NCBI GenBank assembly: GCA_024232355.1
Contig: JAAEPW010001391.1
Location: 1 to 52,917 of the forward strand
DNA: 52,917 bases
Direction of reading: 5' to 3'
From: Chloroflexota bacterium
GTDB taxonomy: Bacteria > Chloroflexota > Anaerolineae > B4-G1
Below the pieces are notes generated by a model. That model saw nothing but the letters and a program-made list of their open reading frames with translations. It was not told the origin of the DNA and searched no databases. Positions 26,004 through 36,102 of the stretch are shown here, one piece after another; positions within the stretch are counted from its first letter, which is position 1; every line of letters starts with the position of its first letter. A program made the position numbers and the translations under genes.

Positions 26004-29000
26004 CTATGCTGGCGTGACGACCCCTAGTATCTCGGAAGTCTCGGTAGCGATCTTTTCTTCTTCCTCTTTTTCCTCTATCTCTACCTCTACCTCTATCTGA
26101 TCAATCTCACCAGGGGCTTTTTCCAACGCTATACCCTCGAAACTTTCGATGGGACCATCAGAGTAGGGATTATCGCCCCGGTACCCAGTTCCTGCCGGCA
26201 CCAACTTGCCAATGATGACGTTCTCCTTCAGTCCCAAGAGTGGATCTTCTTTCCCCTGAATTGCTGCACCAGACAGAACTCGAATGGTATGTTGGAAGGA
26301 TGCGGCAGAGAGGAAGCTATCCGTGCTAAGGGATGCCTTGGTGATCCCCAACAACACAGGAAACCCCTTGGCTGGTTGTCCGCCTGCCTCGATCACCTTC
26401 AAGTTGGCATCTTCCAACGCCAACCGGTCCATCAACTCACTTGGTAAGAGATCCGTATCGCCCGACTCGGTGAGTTGCACCCTGTTCAACATCTTGCTAA
26501 AGATCACCTCAAAATGCTTGTCGCAAATATTCACACCCTGTGAGCGATAAACATTCTGAACTTCTGCTAACATATAGGATTCGGTAGCCTCACGACCCAG
26601 GATACGAAGAATGTCGTGAGGATTCAAAACACCCTCGATCAATTTGAAACCAGGCTCAATACGCTGACCCTCTTCAACCAAAATCCGAGCAGCCGAGGGA
26701 ACCTCGTATTCCCGTTCATCGCTTTTTTCGTGCACGATAGTGATGATCCGGTCATCGCACACCACCCGACCGTCCTGCTCCGTGACAACAAACTTTTCAT
26801 CGTGCCAGGAAGCAATCGGATCGCCAATTTTAACCTCGTTATCCTCTTCGACCAGTATCTTCCAGCCCCGCTTGATCTCGTATTCAAACCGCTCAACCTC
26901 ACTATCCACAACGACAATGATACGCTGATCGTTGTTTCGGGCAATATGAACAACACCACCGATCTCGGCCATAACGGCCTCGCCCTTGGGTTTTTTACGT
27001 GCCTCGAACAACTCTTCTACACGTGGCAGACCGACCGTAATGTCACCACCATGAGCCACGCCACCGGTGTGAAAGGTCCGCAGGGTCAACTGGGTACCTG
27101 GCTCGCCAATGGACTGGGCAGCCACGATACCAACCGCTGACCCAATAGACACCATCTTACCACGCCCCAAGTCACGTCCGTAGCACAGCGCACAAATGCC
27201 CAAACGAAGTTGACACGTCATCGGAGAACGAACCAGAACGACCTCGACCTTGGCCTCATCAACCGCAGTTGCCACAATCTCGTCAAATTCTCCGTTCCGC
27301 TCGACAAGTACCTCACCAGTCTCGGGGTGAACCACAGGTGCGCCCGCCATCCGCCCGATCAATCGCTCGTACATACTTTGCCCGGCCAGCTTATCAGCAG
27401 CACGAATCCAGTTCCCCCCACGGGTACCACAGTCGTGGGCGTTGATAATGACATCTTGAGCCACGTCCACCAGACGGCGTGTCAGATATCCTGCATCAGC
27501 GGTACGCAGAGCTGTGTCAGCAAGGCCCTTGCGCGAGCCATGGGTACTGATAAAGTACTCTAGTGCAGAGAGGCCCTCTCGCAAATTACTGCGGATAGGC
27601 ATTGGGATGATGCGTCCAGATGGATCGGCCATAAGCCCTCGCATACCAGCCAACTGGGCAATAGGGCCAAACCCTCCCTTGGATGCTCCCGATTGAGCCA
27701 TAATAGACACTGGACCAATAGGATCAAGCCCATCCGACACCGCTTCCGATATCTGCTCACGCGCCCGCGACCACAACTCAATAATACGAGTACGCTGCTC
27801 TTCTTCGGTAAGCAGGCCACGACGATACTGCCGCTCCACTTCGGCCACAACCTTTTCAGTCTCTGCCATAATGCCCGCTTTGGCAGATGGAATGACCATA
27901 TCAGATATCGCAATAGTAGCACCAGAAACGGTGGCATATTTGAATCCAATGTTCTTGACATAATCCACCACGTCCGTCGTCACCTCGGCACCTAGCTGGC
28001 GATAACACACTCCAATCAACTCCTGAAGCGACCCTTTCTCCATTGGCTGGTTGATGAAACGTAAATCGTCGGGCAGCACACGATTGAAAATACAACGACC
28101 TACAGTAGTACGGATAGGCTCTGGCGGGGGAGGCTTGTGGTCGTAGACTTGGGCCACGATAATAGGAGTATGCAAATGCACATGCCCCAAAGAATAGGCC
28201 AACTCTACCTCATTCAGGTCAATGAACGGTTTGCGCTCCCCTGTAGCCAGATTCGGGTTCTCCATAGTCAGATAGTAAGCCCCCAGACACATATCTTTGG
28301 TCGGGGCAACAATCGGGTCACCGGAGGAAGGCTTGAGCAAGTTGTTGGAAGACAGCATCAGTGTACGCGCCTCTTCGACGGCTCTTTTTGAAAGTGGCAT
28401 ATGGACGGCCATCTGATCACCATCAAAGTCCGCGTTAAAGGCAGCGCAAGCCAGGGGGTGCAAATGGATCGCTTTCCCCTCGACCAACACCGGCTCGAAA
28501 GCCTGGATACCCAGACGGTGCAGCGTGGGCGCTCGGTTGAGCAACACTGGGCGATCTTTGATCACCTCTTCTACCACTTCCCACACCTCGGGTCGTTCGC
28601 GCTCAATGATACGCCGGGCAGACTTGACGTTGCTGGCATAGTTGTACTCGACCAGTTTGCTGATGACAAAAGGCTTGTACAGTTCCAGCGCCATCGTCTT
28701 GGGCAGACCGCACTGGCTCAGTTTCAGTTTGGGGCCAATGACGATGACAGAACGGCCAGAATAGTCTACACGCTTACCAAGGAGATTGCGACGGAAACGG
28801 CCTTTCTTTCCCTTGAGCATATCACTCAACGACTTTAGCTCACGGCGACCGCGGCGAGAGAGTGCCTTGCCACGTTGACTGTTGTCAATCAGACTGTCTA
28901 CCGCCTCCTGGAGCATACGTTTCTCATTACGCACGATGACATCCGGCGCGCCCAACTCTAACAACCTCTTGAGGCGGTTGTTGCGATTAATGACCCGACG

Positions 29001-30341
29001 ATAAAGATCATTCATATCAGAGGTCGCAAAACGTCCACCATCCAACTGAACCATCGGACGCAAATCAGGCGGAATGACTGGCAAAACGGTCAAGATGATC
29101 CACTCGGGCCGGTTGCCGCTTTTGCGCAACGACTCGATGATACGCAGTCGCTTGGTCGCCTTTTTACGCCGCTGCTTTGATTTGCTGTGACGCACTTCAT
29201 GCCACAGTTCCTTGGCCAACTTGTCCAGTTCCAGAGAAGTAAGAATTTCGTGGAACGCCTCAGCCCCCATACCAGCCTTAAAGACCTGTCCCCATTGGCT
29301 TTTCAACTCGCGCAGTTGAGGCTCGGAGAGGAATTGAAGTTCCGCCAGTTCCAGCAGTTTCTCTCGATCCGCTTTGGTTCTGACGCGCAATGCCGCAACA
29401 TCTATAACTGACTGCTCTCTCACGCGAGTAATTTCTTCGTTCGTCTGATCGCGAAACTGTTCAAGATCCGCCTTGAGAGGATTGGACATCACCTCTCGCT
29501 GTTCCTTTGTTTCTGACTCTAGCTCGCTGAGATGATCTTGGACGGTCTGGCTGAGCAAGGTCAAGTGCTCAGTCCCCACCGTAGCGCCTTTTTCTGCAAT
29601 AATATCGCCCGTAGTTTTGAAAACAATGGGAGCGCGGATCGTTTTACCCTGGCGATCCTCAATTTTGCTCTGCAATGCTTGGGCTTGCTTTATGACTTGT
29701 TCAGTAGCTGCCGCAAGCTCCTCGTCAACCTGGCTTTCGACCTTGGCCAATTGTTCGTCAATCCGAACTTTTTCCTGCTCGATTTCCTGCTCCAACGCCG
29801 TGATCTGCTCCTGGGCCAAAGCTTCCAGTTTGGCCTGCTGTTCCTCGAGTTCACTATCCAGCCGCCGGAGGGCTTTTTGACGCGCATCCTCATCAATGTG
29901 AGAAATCACGTACTGGGCAAAGTAGAGCACGCGATCCATATTACGCTTGGAGATGTCGAGCAAAGTGCCGAGATAACTGGGAACGCGGCGCGTATACCAG
30001 ATATGAGCCACCGGGGCGGCCAACTCGATATGCCCCATACGTTCACGTCGCACTGAGGAACGGGTTACCTCAACGCCACACTTGTCACAAATAATGCCCT
30101 TGTACCGAACATTCTTGTATTTACCGCAATAGCACTGCCAATCCTTGGTCGGGCCGAAAATAGCCTCGCAAAAAAGGCCATCTTTTTCAGGACGAAGGCG
30201 GCGATAGTTGATAGTTTCAGGTTTAGTGACCTCACCATAAGACCAAGAATATATCCGATCCGGTGATGCCAGACTAATTCGCAGCGCACTAAATTCTCGT
30301 GCTTCCAGTTCTTGCTCTTCTCGGTCGCTCATTGTTCTCAT
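26004..30341 (-). CDS. rpoC: DNA-directed RNA polymerase beta' subunit
   Basis: 1445 aa. The N-terminal zinc finger has C70, C72, C85 and C88 (CYCGKY...CDKCGVE). The catalytic Mg-binding NADFDGDQM is at 636-644. The second zinc site is formed by Cys in [10 protein letters not shown] (about 970) and in [13 protein letters not shown] (about 1045). The bridge-helix and trigger regions, including [19 protein letters not shown] (about 1075-1095), are intact. Between conserved regions A and B (about 155-350) is a long charged coiled-coil insert ([26 protein letters not shown]), comparable in place to the non-conserved domain of Thermus. The acidic C-terminal tail is EEKEEEEK. rpoB is not upstream, so the gene stands alone with its own promoter. 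The ATG at 30341 has GGGAGGG about 10 bp upstream; ATG 30332 is an alternative. Confidence 0.97.
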   Translation of the reverse strand: MRTMSDREEQELEAREFSALRISLASPDRIYSWSYGEVTKPETINYRRLRPEKDGLFCEAIFGPTKDWQCYCGKYKNVRYKGIICDKCGVEVTRSSVRRERMGHIELAAPVAHIWYTRRVPSYLGTLLDISKRNMDRVLYFAQYVISHIDEDARQKALRRLDSELEEQQAKLEALAQEQITALEQEIEQEKVRIDEQLAKVESQVDEELAAATEQVIKQAQALQSKIEDRQGKTIRAPIVFKTTGDIIAEKGATVGTEHLTLLSQTVQDHLSELESETKEQREVMSNPLKADLEQFRDQTNEEITRVREQSVIDVAALRVRTKADREKLLELAELQFLSEPQLRELKSQWGQVFKAGMGAEAFHEILTSLELDKLAKELWHEVRHSKSKQRRKKATKRLRIIESLRKSGNRPEWIILTVLPVIPPDLRPMVQLDGGRFATSDMNDLYRRVINRNNRLKRLLELGAPDVIVRNEKRMLQEAVDSLIDNSQRGKALSRRGRRELKSLSDMLKGKKGRFRRNLLGKRVDYSGRSVIVIGPKLKLSQCGLPKTMALELYKPFVISKLVEYNYASNVKSARRIIERERPEVWEVVEEVIKDRPVLLNRAPTLHRLGIQAFEPVLVEGKAIHLHPLACAAFNADFDGDQMAVHMPLSKRAVEEARTLMLSSNNLLKPSSGDPIVAPTKDMCLGAYYLTMENPNLATGERKPFIDLNEVELAYSLGHVHLHTPIIVAQVYDHKPPPPEPIRTTVGRCIFNRVLPDDLRFINQPMEKGSLQELIGVCYRQLGAEVTTDVVDYVKNIGFKYATVSGATIAISDMVIPSAKAGIMAETEKVVAEVERQYRRGLLTEEEQRTRIIELWSRAREQISEAVSDGLDPIGPVSIMAQSGASKGGFGPIAQLAGMRGLMADPSGRIIPMPIRSNLREGLSALEYFISTHGSRKGLADTALRTADAGYLTRRLVDVAQDVIINAHDCGTRGGNWIRAADKLAGQSMYERLIGRMAGAPVVHPETGEVLVERNGEFDEIVATAVDEAKVEVVLVRSPMTCQLRLGICALCYGRDLGRGKMVSIGSAVGIVAAQSIGEPGTQLTLRTFHTGGVAHGGDITVGLPRVEELFEARKKPKGEAVMAEIGGVVHIARNNDQRIIVVVDSEVERFEYEIKRGWKILVEEDNEVKIGDPIASWHDEKFVVTEQDGRVVCDDRIITIVHEKSDEREYEVPSAARILVEEGQRIEPGFKLIEGVLNPHDILRILGREATESYMLAEVQNVYRSQGVNICDKHFEVIFSKMLNRVQLTESGDTDLLPSELMDRLALEDANLKVIEAGGQPAKGFPVLLGITKASLSTDSFLSAASFQHTIRVLSGAAIQGKEDPLLGLKENVIIGKLVPAGTGYRGDNPYSDGPIESFEGIALEKAPGEIDQIEVEVEIEEKEEEEKIATETSEILGVVTPA

Positions 30342-30450
30342 ATATCAAAGCCCTCCCACTCAATCCCATGCGCGAAAGAAGCGCTTGAGGTTTTCTACTA
30401 CTTACTCAGCGCTTCATTGAATGAACATCATCTTAACCATGAGTCCTGAT

Positions 30451-30478
30451 ATTATAGATGTTCCTTCCATTTTGTCAA
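30451..30478 (-). promoter_or_regulatory. rpoC promoter
   Basis: Minus strand: perfect TTGACA (30478-30473), 16-bp spacer, perfect TATAAT (30456-30451). It lies 110 bp upstream of rpoC, leaving a long leader of about 100 nt. Confidence 0.72.
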
Positions 30479-30498
30479 GCACTCGTGGCTCTAAATTG

Positions 30499-30523
30499 CC
30501 TAGGTCCCAGTTTGAGACCTAGG
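30499..30523. promoter_or_regulatory. Palindrome, possible operator
   Basis: CCTAGGTC (30499-30506) and GACCTAGG (30516-30523) are exact inverted copies, 9 bp apart. The right half overlaps the -35 region proposed for the Gfo/Idh/MocA gene, a typical repressor position. The regulator is unknown. Confidence 0.45.
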
Positions 30524-30540
30524 GTAACCTGTGGTAAACT
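30512..30540 (+). promoter_or_regulatory. Possible promoter of the Gfo/Idh/MocA gene
   Basis: TTGAGA (30512-30517), 17-bp spacer, TAAACT (30535-30540), 36 bp before the ATG at 30576. Confidence 0.4.
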
Positions 30541-30575
30541 TGGGGCAAATGAAAATCGTACGCACAAGGAGCCTT

Positions 30576-31841
30576 ATGTCTCAACCTATTACTGCCATTA
30601 TGATCGGTGCCGGAAACCGGGGGTACGAAGCCTATGGCCCCTACGCTCTGGAAAATCCCAATGAAATCCGTTTTGTCGCTGTGGCCGAGCCGCACGACGC
30701 CCGCCGTGCTCGCTTTGCCCAAGACCACGCCATTTCCCCAGAGCGTCAATTTCACACATGGGAAGAACTTGCCGCCCTGGGGAAAATCGCCGATGCAGCC
30801 CTTATCTGTACGATGGATCGCATGCACATTGAGCCCGCAATCACTGCGATGGAGGCTGGCTACGACGTCTTGCTAGAGAAACCCATGGCCACAACCCAAG
30901 CCGACTGCGTGCAACTGGTACAGACCGCCGAACGCACCGGACGGCTGTTGCAAATCTGTCACGTCCTGCGCTACACTGCCTTCTTTTCCACCCTTTACGA
31001 CATCATCACGTCAGGACGGCTGGGCGACATTATCACCTTTGAACACCGTGAGAATGTATCCTATTGGCACATGGCCCACTCCTTTGTGCGCGGGAACTGG
31101 CGCAACAGCAAAATCGAAAGTCCAATGATCTTGGCCAAGTGCTGTCACGATCTGGACATCCTGTACTGGAATCTAGGACCGTGTGCACAACTCGATTCTT
31201 TTGGCTCGCTGATCCACTATCGGGAGGAGAACGCGCCAAAAGGAGCCCCAATGCGCTGTAGCGATGGCTGCCCTGCCGCCGACGACTGCCTATGGTACGC
31301 TCCTAACCTCTATTTGCACAATTATACTGGCTGGCCCGTCTCTGTGATATCCGAGGATACCAGTATGGAGGCCCGGCAACGTGCGTTGGAAACAGGTCCC
31401 TATGGTCGCTGTGTTTATCACTGCGACAATGACGTAGTGGATAACCAGACAGTCAACATGCAATTCGAAAGCGGCGTGACGGGCGCCCTGTTTATGCACG
31501 GGCACTCGCACGAAGAAACCCGTACGATGCGCTACGATGGTACACGGGCCACACTACGGGGTATATTTTCTGGCACCAAAAATTCCATCGAGGTCCACGA
31601 TCATCTGACCGGTCGAGTGGAGAAAATAGATCTCGCGAGAGGTATCGCCGGCCATGGCGGCGGTGACTCGGGAATAATGACCGCTTTTATAAAAGCCCTG
31701 CGTGATCCCGATACCGCCCTGACCACGGCCCGTGAATCACTGGAGAGCCACCTGATGGCATTCGCAGCAGAACAAGCCCGTGTGGATAACATTATCATTT
31801 CTATGGATAAATTCCGCCGCAGAGCCGAGACCGTGACTTGA
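30576..31841 (+). CDS. Gfo/Idh/MocA family oxidoreductase
   Basis: 421 aa from ATG 30576 (MSQPITAIMIGAGNRG), with AAGGAG upstream. The N-terminal Rossmann domain has GAGNRG, the EKPMATT motif of the family (about residue 103), and CHVLRYTAFF. The C-terminal half carries the catalytic-region helix AKCCHDLDILYWNLG. A cluster RCSDGCPAADDCLWYAP (about 227-243) looks like a metal-binding Cys motif seen in one sub-branch. Members oxidise, reduce or isomerise sugars and cyclitols with NAD(P). The substrate is unknown. It is a single-gene unit divergent from rpoC. Confidence 0.87.
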   Translation: MSQPITAIMIGAGNRGYEAYGPYALENPNEIRFVAVAEPHDARRARFAQDHAISPERQFHTWEELAALGKIADAALICTMDRMHIEPAITAMEAGYDVLLEKPMATTQADCVQLVQTAERTGRLLQICHVLRYTAFFSTLYDIITSGRLGDIITFEHRENVSYWHMAHSFVRGNWRNSKIESPMILAKCCHDLDILYWNLGPCAQLDSFGSLIHYREENAPKGAPMRCSDGCPAADDCLWYAPNLYLHNYTGWPVSVISEDTSMEARQRALETGPYGRCVYHCDNDVVDNQTVNMQFESGVTGALFMHGHSHEETRTMRYDGTRATLRGIFSGTKNSIEVHDHLTGRVEKIDLARGIAGHGGGDSGIMTAFIKALRDPDTALTTARESLESHLMAFAAEQARVDNIIISMDKFRRRAETVT

Positions 31842-31864
31842 TCCACCCGTGCTATCAAAACACA

Positions 31865-31900
31865 AACCGCTCCAACCATCGTAGGTCGAAGCGGTTCTTT
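31865..31900 (+). terminator. Probable terminator of the Gfo/Idh/MocA gene
   Basis: AACCGCT (31865-31871) pairs with AGCGGTT (31890-31896), followed by CTTTC. The 18-base loop is long. It is 24 bp after the stop. Confidence 0.5.
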
Positions 31901-31942
31901 CACTCGAATTTCTGTTGCACAACTCGAGTTGCAAGGCACCTC

Positions 31943-32281
31943 TCACTTTGTGCGTTCCCAACCTAGGACCGTACGCTCGAATAGAATACCGTCTGTTTCA
32001 ACCGTGTTTATGTTTTCAGGCACATCGACAGGAAGCTCTGTGATATATTCATCTACTTGTGCCTGACTGGCATCTACGGTAATGTCAGCTGTGATTCTAA
32101 CTTGAATGTCATAGTTGCGCCCATCGTCGGTGGCTTTTTCGATCATACGAGTCATTCTGACCACCAAATCACCGAGAACCTGTTGAAGCGAGGCGTTTTT
32201 TGGTATCAAGGTCAGCATCAATGCATGTCTACCAGTTTTCTGATTCCCCATTACCTCTTTAGTATAAGAATTGGGTTGCAT
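31943..32281 (-). CDS. Hypothetical protein, 112 aa
   Basis: I do not recognise it. ATG 32281 (MQPNSYTKEVMGNQ) has CGGAGG 6 bp upstream; the open frame extends 39 codons further but without support. The mixed alpha/beta sequence has no signal or membrane segment. A central amphipathic helix (LQQVLGDLVVRMTRMIEKA) is followed by regular strands YDIQVRITADITV and a C-terminal FERTVLGWER. It has a strong promoter and an untranslated leader of about 85 nt, so it is probably expressed. It follows the XRE regulator gene on the same strand, but a hairpin lies between them. Confidence 0.65.
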   Translation of the reverse strand: MQPNSYTKEVMGNQKTGRHALMLTLIPKNASLQQVLGDLVVRMTRMIEKATDDGRNYDIQVRITADITVDASQAQVDEYITELPVDVPENINTVETDGILFERTVLGWERTK

Positions 32282-32375
32282 CGCAAACCTCCGAGTTGAA
32301 ACCTGTTGGGATTCTCCATCCAGGTGAGTGTTGACACAGAACACCTCACTTGTCGCAATCACCCTTCTAAAAACA

Positions 32376-32404
32376 GTATAGTACAACTTTGTGAACAAGT
32401 CAAA
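32376..32404 (-). promoter_or_regulatory. Promoter of the 112-aa hypothetical gene (TTGACT-17-TATACTG class)
   Basis: Minus strand: TTGACT (32404-32399), 17-bp spacer, TATACT (32381-32376), then G. Same form as the promoters at 36103, 37005 and 42934. Confidence 0.68.
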
Positions 32405-32439
32405 GCTTTTGGTGCTAATCGCACTTGGTCAAACACAAA

Positions 32440-32469
32440 CACCAGGGCAGTTTATTCCGCCCTGGTGTA
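32440..32469 (-). terminator. Hairpin after the XRE regulator gene
   Basis: ACACCAGGGC (32440-32449) pairs perfectly over 10 bp with GCCCTGGTGT (32460-32469). On the minus strand it is followed by TTTGTGTTTG. It lies 35 bp beyond the regulator stop. Confidence 0.55.
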
Positions 32470-32503
32470 TTACATTTCTGACTTGTGGAGAAACCAAACC
32501 TAA

Positions 32504-32767
32504 CTAATCGCTAAAACGACCAACTCCCTGCAGTCTTGGTACATCTTCCGGTTCAGGCGACAAAAATCCGGCACGACGAAAGACCTCTACTGGAGAAACG
32601 TCAAAAACGAGAGCTACCCGTTGGCAAAGGTCGGTAGTGGGCCTGGCTTGCCCCATCGCGATGCGCGTAATATCCATACGAGATACCCCAACTCGCCGGG
32701 CCACTTGTTGAAGTGACAAACCCTGTTTTTCCGTTTCGAAATTTAGCCAGGCAATAAAATCATTCAT
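32504..32767 (-). CDS. XRE-family helix-turn-helix protein
   Basis: 87 aa from ATG 32767. A single HTH_3 domain fills most of it: LSLQQVARRVGVSRMDITRIAMGQARPT shows the turn GVS and recognition helix, followed by DLCQRVALVFDVSPVEVFRRAGF. Small stand-alone proteins of this kind act as repressors or antitoxins. No toxin-like gene is directly joined. A longer frame (ATG 32821) would add 18 residues before the domain. The C-terminal tail (PEPEDVPRLQGVGRFSD) is unstructured-looking. Confidence 0.78.
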   Translation of the reverse strand: MNDFIAWLNFETEKQGLSLQQVARRVGVSRMDITRIAMGQARPTTDLCQRVALVFDVSPVEVFRRAGFLSPEPEDVPRLQGVGRFSD

Positions 32768-32983
32768 AACGAATCTCGTGTGATGAGGAGGCACCCACAA
32801 CCATCCCCCCCTTACAAGCATCTATTGTAGCAGGCCAACGTATAGTTAAAGTGAAGAAATGCTAGATATTTGGGAAAGGGGCAATCAGACACTGTAGCAC
32901 CTCAACCGGTTCGCGCTTCCACGTCAATTCGAGTATAATAAATGTGATGTGCGGGCGGGTACATTTGTAGGGAGGTGAGGGAA

Positions 32984-34522
32984 ATGGACGTGCGCGTATT
33001 GATCATAGACGACAGCCGAGCCATACGGGAATTCGTCGTAGACACCCTCGCAAGTTGGGAAGGATTTGTCATACGAGAGGCATTCGACGGCGCAGAGGGT
33101 CTAGAGATGGTCCAGGCTGATCCTCCAGACCTGATTTTGTGCGATATGGAGATGCCTCGTCTCACCGGTTTCCAAGTTGTAGACGCGCTCCGCGAACAAC
33201 AGATCAACATCCCCATTATTCTGATAACCTCACATGGCTCTGAGGCCATTGCTGTTGAATTTTTCCGCAAAGGCGTAAAGGATTATTTGATCAAACCCTT
33301 TACTGCCAATGAGATGCAGGCCGCCATCGACCGAACCCTCACTGAGGTCCGTCTGCGGCAGGAAAAGGAAACCCTTACCCAGGATTTGACCTTGGCCAAC
33401 CAACAGTTACAATATCGAGTAGAAGAACTGGACGCTCTATACCAGGTAGGAAAACTGGTCACTTCTATGCTTACCAAAGAGCAGTTGCTGGAGCAGATTC
33501 TGGAAGCTGTCTTTCACATCATCAGTGCGGAAGAAGCTGCACTGATGCTAATAGATGAGGAAAGCGGACGGTTGCAAATGGAACTCCACCGCCAGCAAGT
33601 GCCTAGGGAGACACACGTATCGTCACATCCCAACTTTAAGGATCTGGTAGATCAAGTGGCCCGTCAGGGAGACGCTGTTGTCAGCAGAGCTATGCTTGCT
33701 GCACCGCTCAAGGCAGGCGACAAGATCATAGGCGTATTGAGTCTGAATAACCCCGCCAGCGGCCAATCTTTCTCCACACACGACCAGCAACTGTTGCTGG
33801 CCTTGGTTGACTATGCTGCCATCGGTATCGAAAACGCACGTCTCTACGATAAAGTGCGCCAGGCCGATCAAGCCAAGTCAGAGATGCTCTCGTTAGTCGT
33901 GCACGAATTGGGAACGCCAGTGACATCCATCGTTGGCCCAGTGACACAGCAACTGGAACGTTTGATCGGTAGCGTTCTCAACAATATGGAACAGGCCCAA
34001 ACATTGATCTCGAATCTGCAAACCATCTCTCACATCGAAACCGGGCAGATACATATAGAGGCCAAGCCCATCCACCTAATCAATCCTCTCCAAAACGCTC
34101 TACAGGCCACACGGAAGCATATCAGTGCTCGGTCACAACAGTTGACCATAAAGGTGCCCAGAAATCTACCGCCGGTCCACGCCGATCCAGCACGATTGAA
34201 GCAGATTCTGGTCAATTTACTCGACAATGCTTACAAATACACGCTCAGGGGAGGTTGCATCGGCCTGGTAGCCTGGCTGCAAAATGAGTGCGTATATTGC
34301 GCCGTGTCTGACACCGGCCCTGGCATTTCTCCAGAGGATCAGGCAAAGCTGTTCACAAAATTCTTTCGCTCTGATGATCCAACGGTGCAAAAAGTACCTG
34401 GGGCAGGATTGGGGCTATGTATTGTCAAGAACTTGGTAGAACTCCAGGGGGGAAAAGTCCGAGCAGAAAGCCAGATTGGAAAAGGAACAACAGTCGTGTT
34501 TACGGTGCCGATCGCTAGGTGA
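32984..34522 (+). CDS. Response-regulator/GAF/histidine-kinase hybrid
   Basis: 512 aa from ATG 32984, with GGAGG a few bases upstream (a GTG at 32975 overlaps it). The order is a receiver domain (1-120; acidic D9, D10, phosphoacceptor D54 in LCDMEMP, KPF lysine), a coiled linker, a GAF domain (150-290), the H-box VVHELGTPVTSIVG (His307), and an HATPase with N-box NLLDNAYKYT, DTGPGIS and GLGLCIVKNL. It lacks membrane segments, so it is a cytosolic kinase whose own input is a receiver, placing it in the middle of a phosphorelay. The usual HELRTP reads HELGTP. A receiver-only gene converges from the other side. Confidence 0.9.
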   Translation: MDVRVLIIDDSRAIREFVVDTLASWEGFVIREAFDGAEGLEMVQADPPDLILCDMEMPRLTGFQVVDALREQQINIPIILITSHGSEAIAVEFFRKGVKDYLIKPFTANEMQAAIDRTLTEVRLRQEKETLTQDLTLANQQLQYRVEELDALYQVGKLVTSMLTKEQLLEQILEAVFHIISAEEAALMLIDEESGRLQMELHRQQVPRETHVSSHPNFKDLVDQVARQGDAVVSRAMLAAPLKAGDKIIGVLSLNNPASGQSFSTHDQQLLLALVDYAAIGIENARLYDKVRQADQAKSEMLSLVVHELGTPVTSIVGPVTQQLERLIGSVLNNMEQAQTLISNLQTISHIETGQIHIEAKPIHLINPLQNALQATRKHISARSQQLTIKVPRNLPPVHADPARLKQILVNLLDNAYKYTLRGGCIGLVAWLQNECVYCAVSDTGPGISPEDQAKLFTKFFRSDDPTVQKVPGAGLGLCIVKNLVELQGGKVRAESQIGKGTTVVFTVPIAR

Positions 34523-34599
34523 GAATGACGCTAGAACGAAAAATCACCAGTACCTTTCCGATAGCACTGCAACGAGCATCTTGTTTACGAGTTGCCCAG

Positions 34600-34965
34600 C
34601 TACTTGCCAGAGATCAAGCTAACAGCCAAGTCGTACAACCGCCCAAACTCAATGGGCTTGGTGAGCACCATATCAGCTTTGTCGTGGATAAGGTCGGCCA
34701 GTTCTGGCTCGACGGTAGCAATAATGACGCGGGTTTTTGCCAACCGTGGGTCAGATCGAATCTCCAAGAGAATACCTGTCCCAGATACACCGGGCAAGTA
34801 CAAGTCCAACACCACCAGGTCTGGCACAACGGCGCTCAACCGCACGAGAGCCTCGTCACCATCCTGAAAACTTTCGGTTACAAAGCCAGCAGCCTGTAAT
34901 GCTTTGTCCAATATATATGCCTGATCCTCATTATCCTCGATGATCAATGCAAGTGGTTTACTCAT
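34600..34965 (-). CDS. Single-domain response regulator
   Basis: 121 aa, CheY-like receiver alone. ATG 34965 (MSKPLALIIEDNED) follows GGGAG; an upstream TTG would add four residues. Phosphoacceptor D54 in VVLDLYLPG, acidic pair E10/D11, and the conserved lysine in VLTKPIEFG are present. There is no output domain, so it would act by protein interaction or as a phosphate shuttle. It converges with the REC-GAF-kinase, a plausible partner by position only. Confidence 0.9.
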   Translation of the reverse strand: MSKPLALIIEDNEDQAYILDKALQAAGFVTESFQDGDEALVRLSAVVPDLVVLDLYLPGVSGTGILLEIRSDPRLAKTRVIIATVEPELADLIHDKADMVLTKPIEFGRLYDLAVSLISGK

Positions 34966-35014
34966 ATCAACTCCCAAGTCAAATCAACAAACTGCATTTC
35001 CGGTCACGCGTATC

Positions 35015-36037
35015 TCAGGTATGCTTTGCACCATCAGGAAGGGTCGTGCCTGCGAGCGATTTGGCCCGGCTGAGTTGTTCATCCGTCATTTCAGCCCTGC
35101 TCAAGTTGGCCCCACTCAAGTTGGCATCGTGCAGATTAGCCCCACCTAAATTGGCCCACTGTAGACCAGCATCACGCAGATCGGCTCCACGCAGGTTCGC
35201 ATCACGCAGATCAGATCCGACCAAGTTAGCTCTGGCGAGAACAGTGCCGGTCAAATTGGACCAACATAGGTCTGCCCCACTCAAATTCGCCTCGCGTAAA
35301 TCGGCTCCACGCAGATCGGCTCCACGCAGATCGACTCCGTGCAGATTGGCCTCGTACAAGTTGGCCTTGCGTAGATTGGCCTCGTGTAAGTTAGCCCGAT
35401 GGAGACTGGCCTCATGCAAATTAGCCTGAGAAAAATTCGTCTTGCTCAAATTAGCCCCGATCAGATTGGTTCCGACCAATTGGGCACTGGTCAGGTTCGC
35501 CCCGCTCAGATCAGCACCACTTAGATTGACGCCGTTCATACTGACCTCGATCAGAATCGCCTGAAATAGATTAGTGCCATTCAGGTTGGCCTCGTCCAGA
35601 TTGGTTCCAGTCAGATTAGCTCCAGTCAAGTTGGCCCCAGTCAGATGTCCCTGGCCTATGTTGGTCCCGCTTAGATCAGCACCAACCAGATCTGTCTCGC
35701 TCAAGTTAGCGCCGCGCAGGTCAGCCGCACTCAGAATGGCCCCTCTCAAGTTGACCCCAGCAAAGTCCCGCTGTCCAACCCTGTACAACTTGACAAGCTC
35801 ACGTCCGCTCAGTTGGGTGAACTGTTTTGGATCTTTACTCCGGTGGAACTCGTGGGCCAATTGTGCCACATCTTGGACCGTCGCTTTGGCACCGAGTAAT
35901 TCTACGGCGAGAGCGACAAACGTATAAGCGGAGGAGCGCACTTGCATCGCTTGCACCTGCTGACAAAACTCGCGTGCCTCCCATATACTACAATCTTTCA
36001 GTTGAGCGATCTGCTCCAGAGCACGTTCGTCTTCCAC
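35015..36037 (-). CDS. Pentapeptide-repeat protein, 340 aa
   Basis: The GTG at 36037 is chosen because GGAGGAG lies five bases upstream and a strong promoter is further up. The N-terminal 95 residues form a helical domain (AREFCQQVQAMQVRSSAYTFVALAVELLG) ending in ELVKLYRVGQRDF. About 230 residues of A(D/N)Lxx pentapeptides follow, e.g. GANLTGANLTGTNLDEANL. These form a right-handed four-sided beta-helix. Some family members mimic DNA (Qnr, MfpA), but most have no assigned role. No signal peptide is seen. The same GxRDF entry into the repeats occurs in the neighbour at 36451, implying duplication. Plus-strand ORFs here are mirror images of the repeats. Confidence 0.92.
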   Translation of the reverse strand: MEDERALEQIAQLKDCSIWEAREFCQQVQAMQVRSSAYTFVALAVELLGAKATVQDVAQLAHEFHRSKDPKQFTQLSGRELVKLYRVGQRDFAGVNLRGAILSAADLRGANLSETDLVGADLSGTNIGQGHLTGANLTGANLTGTNLDEANLNGTNLFQAILIEVSMNGVNLSGADLSGANLTSAQLVGTNLIGANLSKTNFSQANLHEASLHRANLHEANLRKANLYEANLHGVDLRGADLRGADLREANLSGADLCWSNLTGTVLARANLVGSDLRDANLRGADLRDAGLQWANLGGANLHDANLSGANLSRAEMTDEQLSRAKSLAGTTLPDGAKHT

Positions 36038-36102
36038 TAGTCTCCTCCACTCGATTCAAAGTGATCATGTTAGACTAGAACATTGTCATCTTGATTCCCC
36101 GC

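Noticed and set aside
29532..30056. 174-aa plus ORF opposite the rpoC coiled coil
   Set aside because: It is a shadow of the Glu/Lys-rich coiled-coil codons, giving a false Leu/Phe-rich frame.
31920..31931. Perfect 12-bp palindrome CAACTCGAGTTG between convergent genes
   Set aside because: It is short, has no T-run and sits in a small convergent gap; it could be chance.
34947..35429. 160-aa plus-strand ORF with a Leu/Ala/Lys-rich repeat
   Set aside because: It is the antisense reading of the pentapeptide-repeat gene.
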